Assembly: GCA_030698575.1 (NCBI GenBank) | Contig: JAUYMQ010000186.1 | Location: 1 to 5,148 of the forward strand | Length of the DNA stretch: 5,148 nt | Reading direction: 5' to 3' | Origin: Deltaproteobacteria bacterium | GTDB lineage: Bacteria; JAUYMQ01 | In this document: piece after piece, positions 4,636 through 5,148 of the stretch | Position numbering within the stretch: position 1 is the stretch's first letter | Layout of the letters: each line of letters starts with the position of its first letter | The notes under the pieces: model-generated | What the model was told of the DNA's origin: nothing | The model's database searches: none | Seen by the model: the letters and a program-made list of their open reading frames with translations, nothing else | Position numbers and translations under genes: made by a program

Positions 4636-4701
4636 GTGGGTTCACGGCGATTAGGCCTATGCTCCGTGCAGTGATTCGTTGTCCACTGTACTTCAACCCA
4701 C
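4636..4701 (+). other. Leader able to form a three-way stem structure before the DUF3494 gene
   Basis: Outer arms GTGGGTT (4636-4642) and AACCCAC (4695-4701) are exact complements. Between them CACGG/CCGTG (4643-4647/4664-4668) and CAGTG/CACTG (4669-4673/4684-4688) pair with no unpaired bases between helices on the 5' side. The last stem can extend to GTGCAGTG/CACTGTAC (one G-U) at the expense of the first. The outer right arm abuts the GGAG ribosome site (4702-4705). It resembles no riboswitch I know, and the stems are short. Confidence 0.3.
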
Positions 4702-4714
4702 GGAGCTCCACTCC

Positions 4715-5148
4715 ATGTTCGCATGCAATCGTCCTATCATGCAGCTCGCAGTCTTGATCGCCTTGGGGTCGCTGTCGGCGGCCTGCAGCGACTCCCCGTC
4801 CGGCGTGACCGGGCCCTCGTTCGAGGGCGTATCGGTCGAGGCGTCGAATTTCGCAGTGCTCGCCAACGCAGGCGTCACCTGCACCGACGGCACCATCATC
4901 GGCGACGTGGGCACGTTCAGCGCCACTGGCGCGATCACCCGCACCACTTGCCCCATCACGGGGACGTTGCACGTGGGGGACGGCGTCGCCACACAGGCCT
5001 ACAATGACTTCCTCAACACCTACGCCGTGCTCGCCCCCCAGGCGGGGGACGTCTGCACGACGTTGACGGGCACCCTCGCCGGCGTGATTCTGGCGCCCGG
5101 TGTCTACTGCTTCGATGCGGCGGCGACGTTGACGGGCGTGTTGACGCT
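4715..5148 (+). CDS. DUF3494 (ice-binding-like) lipoprotein, 3' end cut by window edge
   Basis: Seen: open from ATG 4715 to the window end (144 codons, no stop). GGAG lies 9 bases before the ATG. Residues 1-23 are a signal peptide (hydrophobic LAVLIALGSLSAA) ending in a lipobox with Cys24, so the mature protein should be lipid-anchored. The rest matches the start of the DUF3494 beta-solenoid: SNFAVLANAGVTC, IIGDVGTFSATGAIT, VGDGVATQAYNDF, LTGTLAGVILAPGVYCFDAA and TLTGVLTL. Family: members include ice-binding proteins of cold-living microbes, but many are adhesin-like surface proteins with no tested ice activity. Odd: four cysteines (56, 79, 114, 132) that could form two disulfides. The usual length of ~220-250 residues implies about 80-100 residues lie beyond the window. 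A 14-bp DNA repeat (5058-5071, 5124-5137) encodes successive TLTG turns. Confidence 0.87.
   Translation, partial: MFACNRPIMQLAVLIALGSLSAACSDSPSGVTGPSFEGVSVEASNFAVLANAGVTCTDGTIIGDVGTFSATGAITRTTCPITGTLHVGDGVATQAYNDFLNTYAVLAPQAGDVCTTLTGTLAGVILAPGVYCFDAAATLTGVLT
5058..5137 (+). repeat. Direct 14-bp repeat encoding TLTG solenoid turns
   Basis: CGACGTTGACGGGC occurs at 5058-5071 and 5124-5137, 66 bp (22 codons) apart and in the same frame. It encodes T/A-T-L-T-G, the motif that recurs in the beta-solenoid coils of DUF3494 proteins. It fits internal protein repetition rather than a DNA site. Confidence 0.6.

Noticed and set aside
4723-5007. Arg/His-rich plus-strand open frame
   Set aside because: It is an out-of-frame shadow of the DUF3494 lipoprotein, which has a ribosome site, signal peptide and family motifs.

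Overview
The window is GC-rich and gene-dense. It has Shine-Dalgarno-led genes, some with GTG starts, one ATGA overlap and no insertion sequence, tRNA, rRNA or CRISPR. The protein types (an HTH regulator beside Hsp20, a SHDLQEP-type histidine kinase with an Rcp1-like receiver, a NarL/FixJ regulator with the 'VMDLLP' signature, and a DUF3494 lipoprotein) suggest a soil or sediment bacterium of the Acidobacteriota/Gemmatimonadota kind. That assignment is from memory of such proteins and is not proven here.

Left part (1-1642): a minus-strand ABM-like small protein (start at 267, cut by the window edge) lies downstream of what was once a groES-groEL operon. Only the groES 3' end, the groES-groEL spacer, the first 14 codons of groEL and the last few groEL codons remain, joined out of frame. 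Upstream of this scar, pointing the other way, is an XRE-type regulator (653-1510), followed by hsp20 (1643-2119). A bipartite palindromic element (a 21-bp identical block, 31 bp of unrelated sequence, then TAGTTAACTAG) lies at exactly the same spacing in front of the groESL remnant and, in mirror image, in front of hsp20. A third related palindrome lies just after the regulator gene. These look like operators of a dedicated chaperone regulon, probably bound by the XRE protein between them. They do not match CIRCE, HAIR or CtsR boxes.

Middle part (2120-3948): hsp20 converges on a translationally coupled kinase/receiver pair on the minus strand (PAS-HisKA-HATPase kinase 3842-2661, single-domain receiver 2664-2200). 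The kinase gene carries two C10 tracts in its coding strand, and a nine-base tract lies just past the receiver stop. Such tracts are slippage-prone. The kinase start faces a divergent LuxR-type response regulator (3949-4596) across a 106-bp spacer holding a perfect 6-1-6 palindrome. The three genes probably form one signalling unit.

Right part (4597-5148): a leader able to fold into a multi-stem structure precedes a lipoprotein of the DUF3494 (ice-binding-like) family, truncated by the window edge.

The most interesting items are the shared bipartite operator with its likely cognate regulator, the eroded groESL operon beside it, and the homopolymer tracts in the kinase operon.
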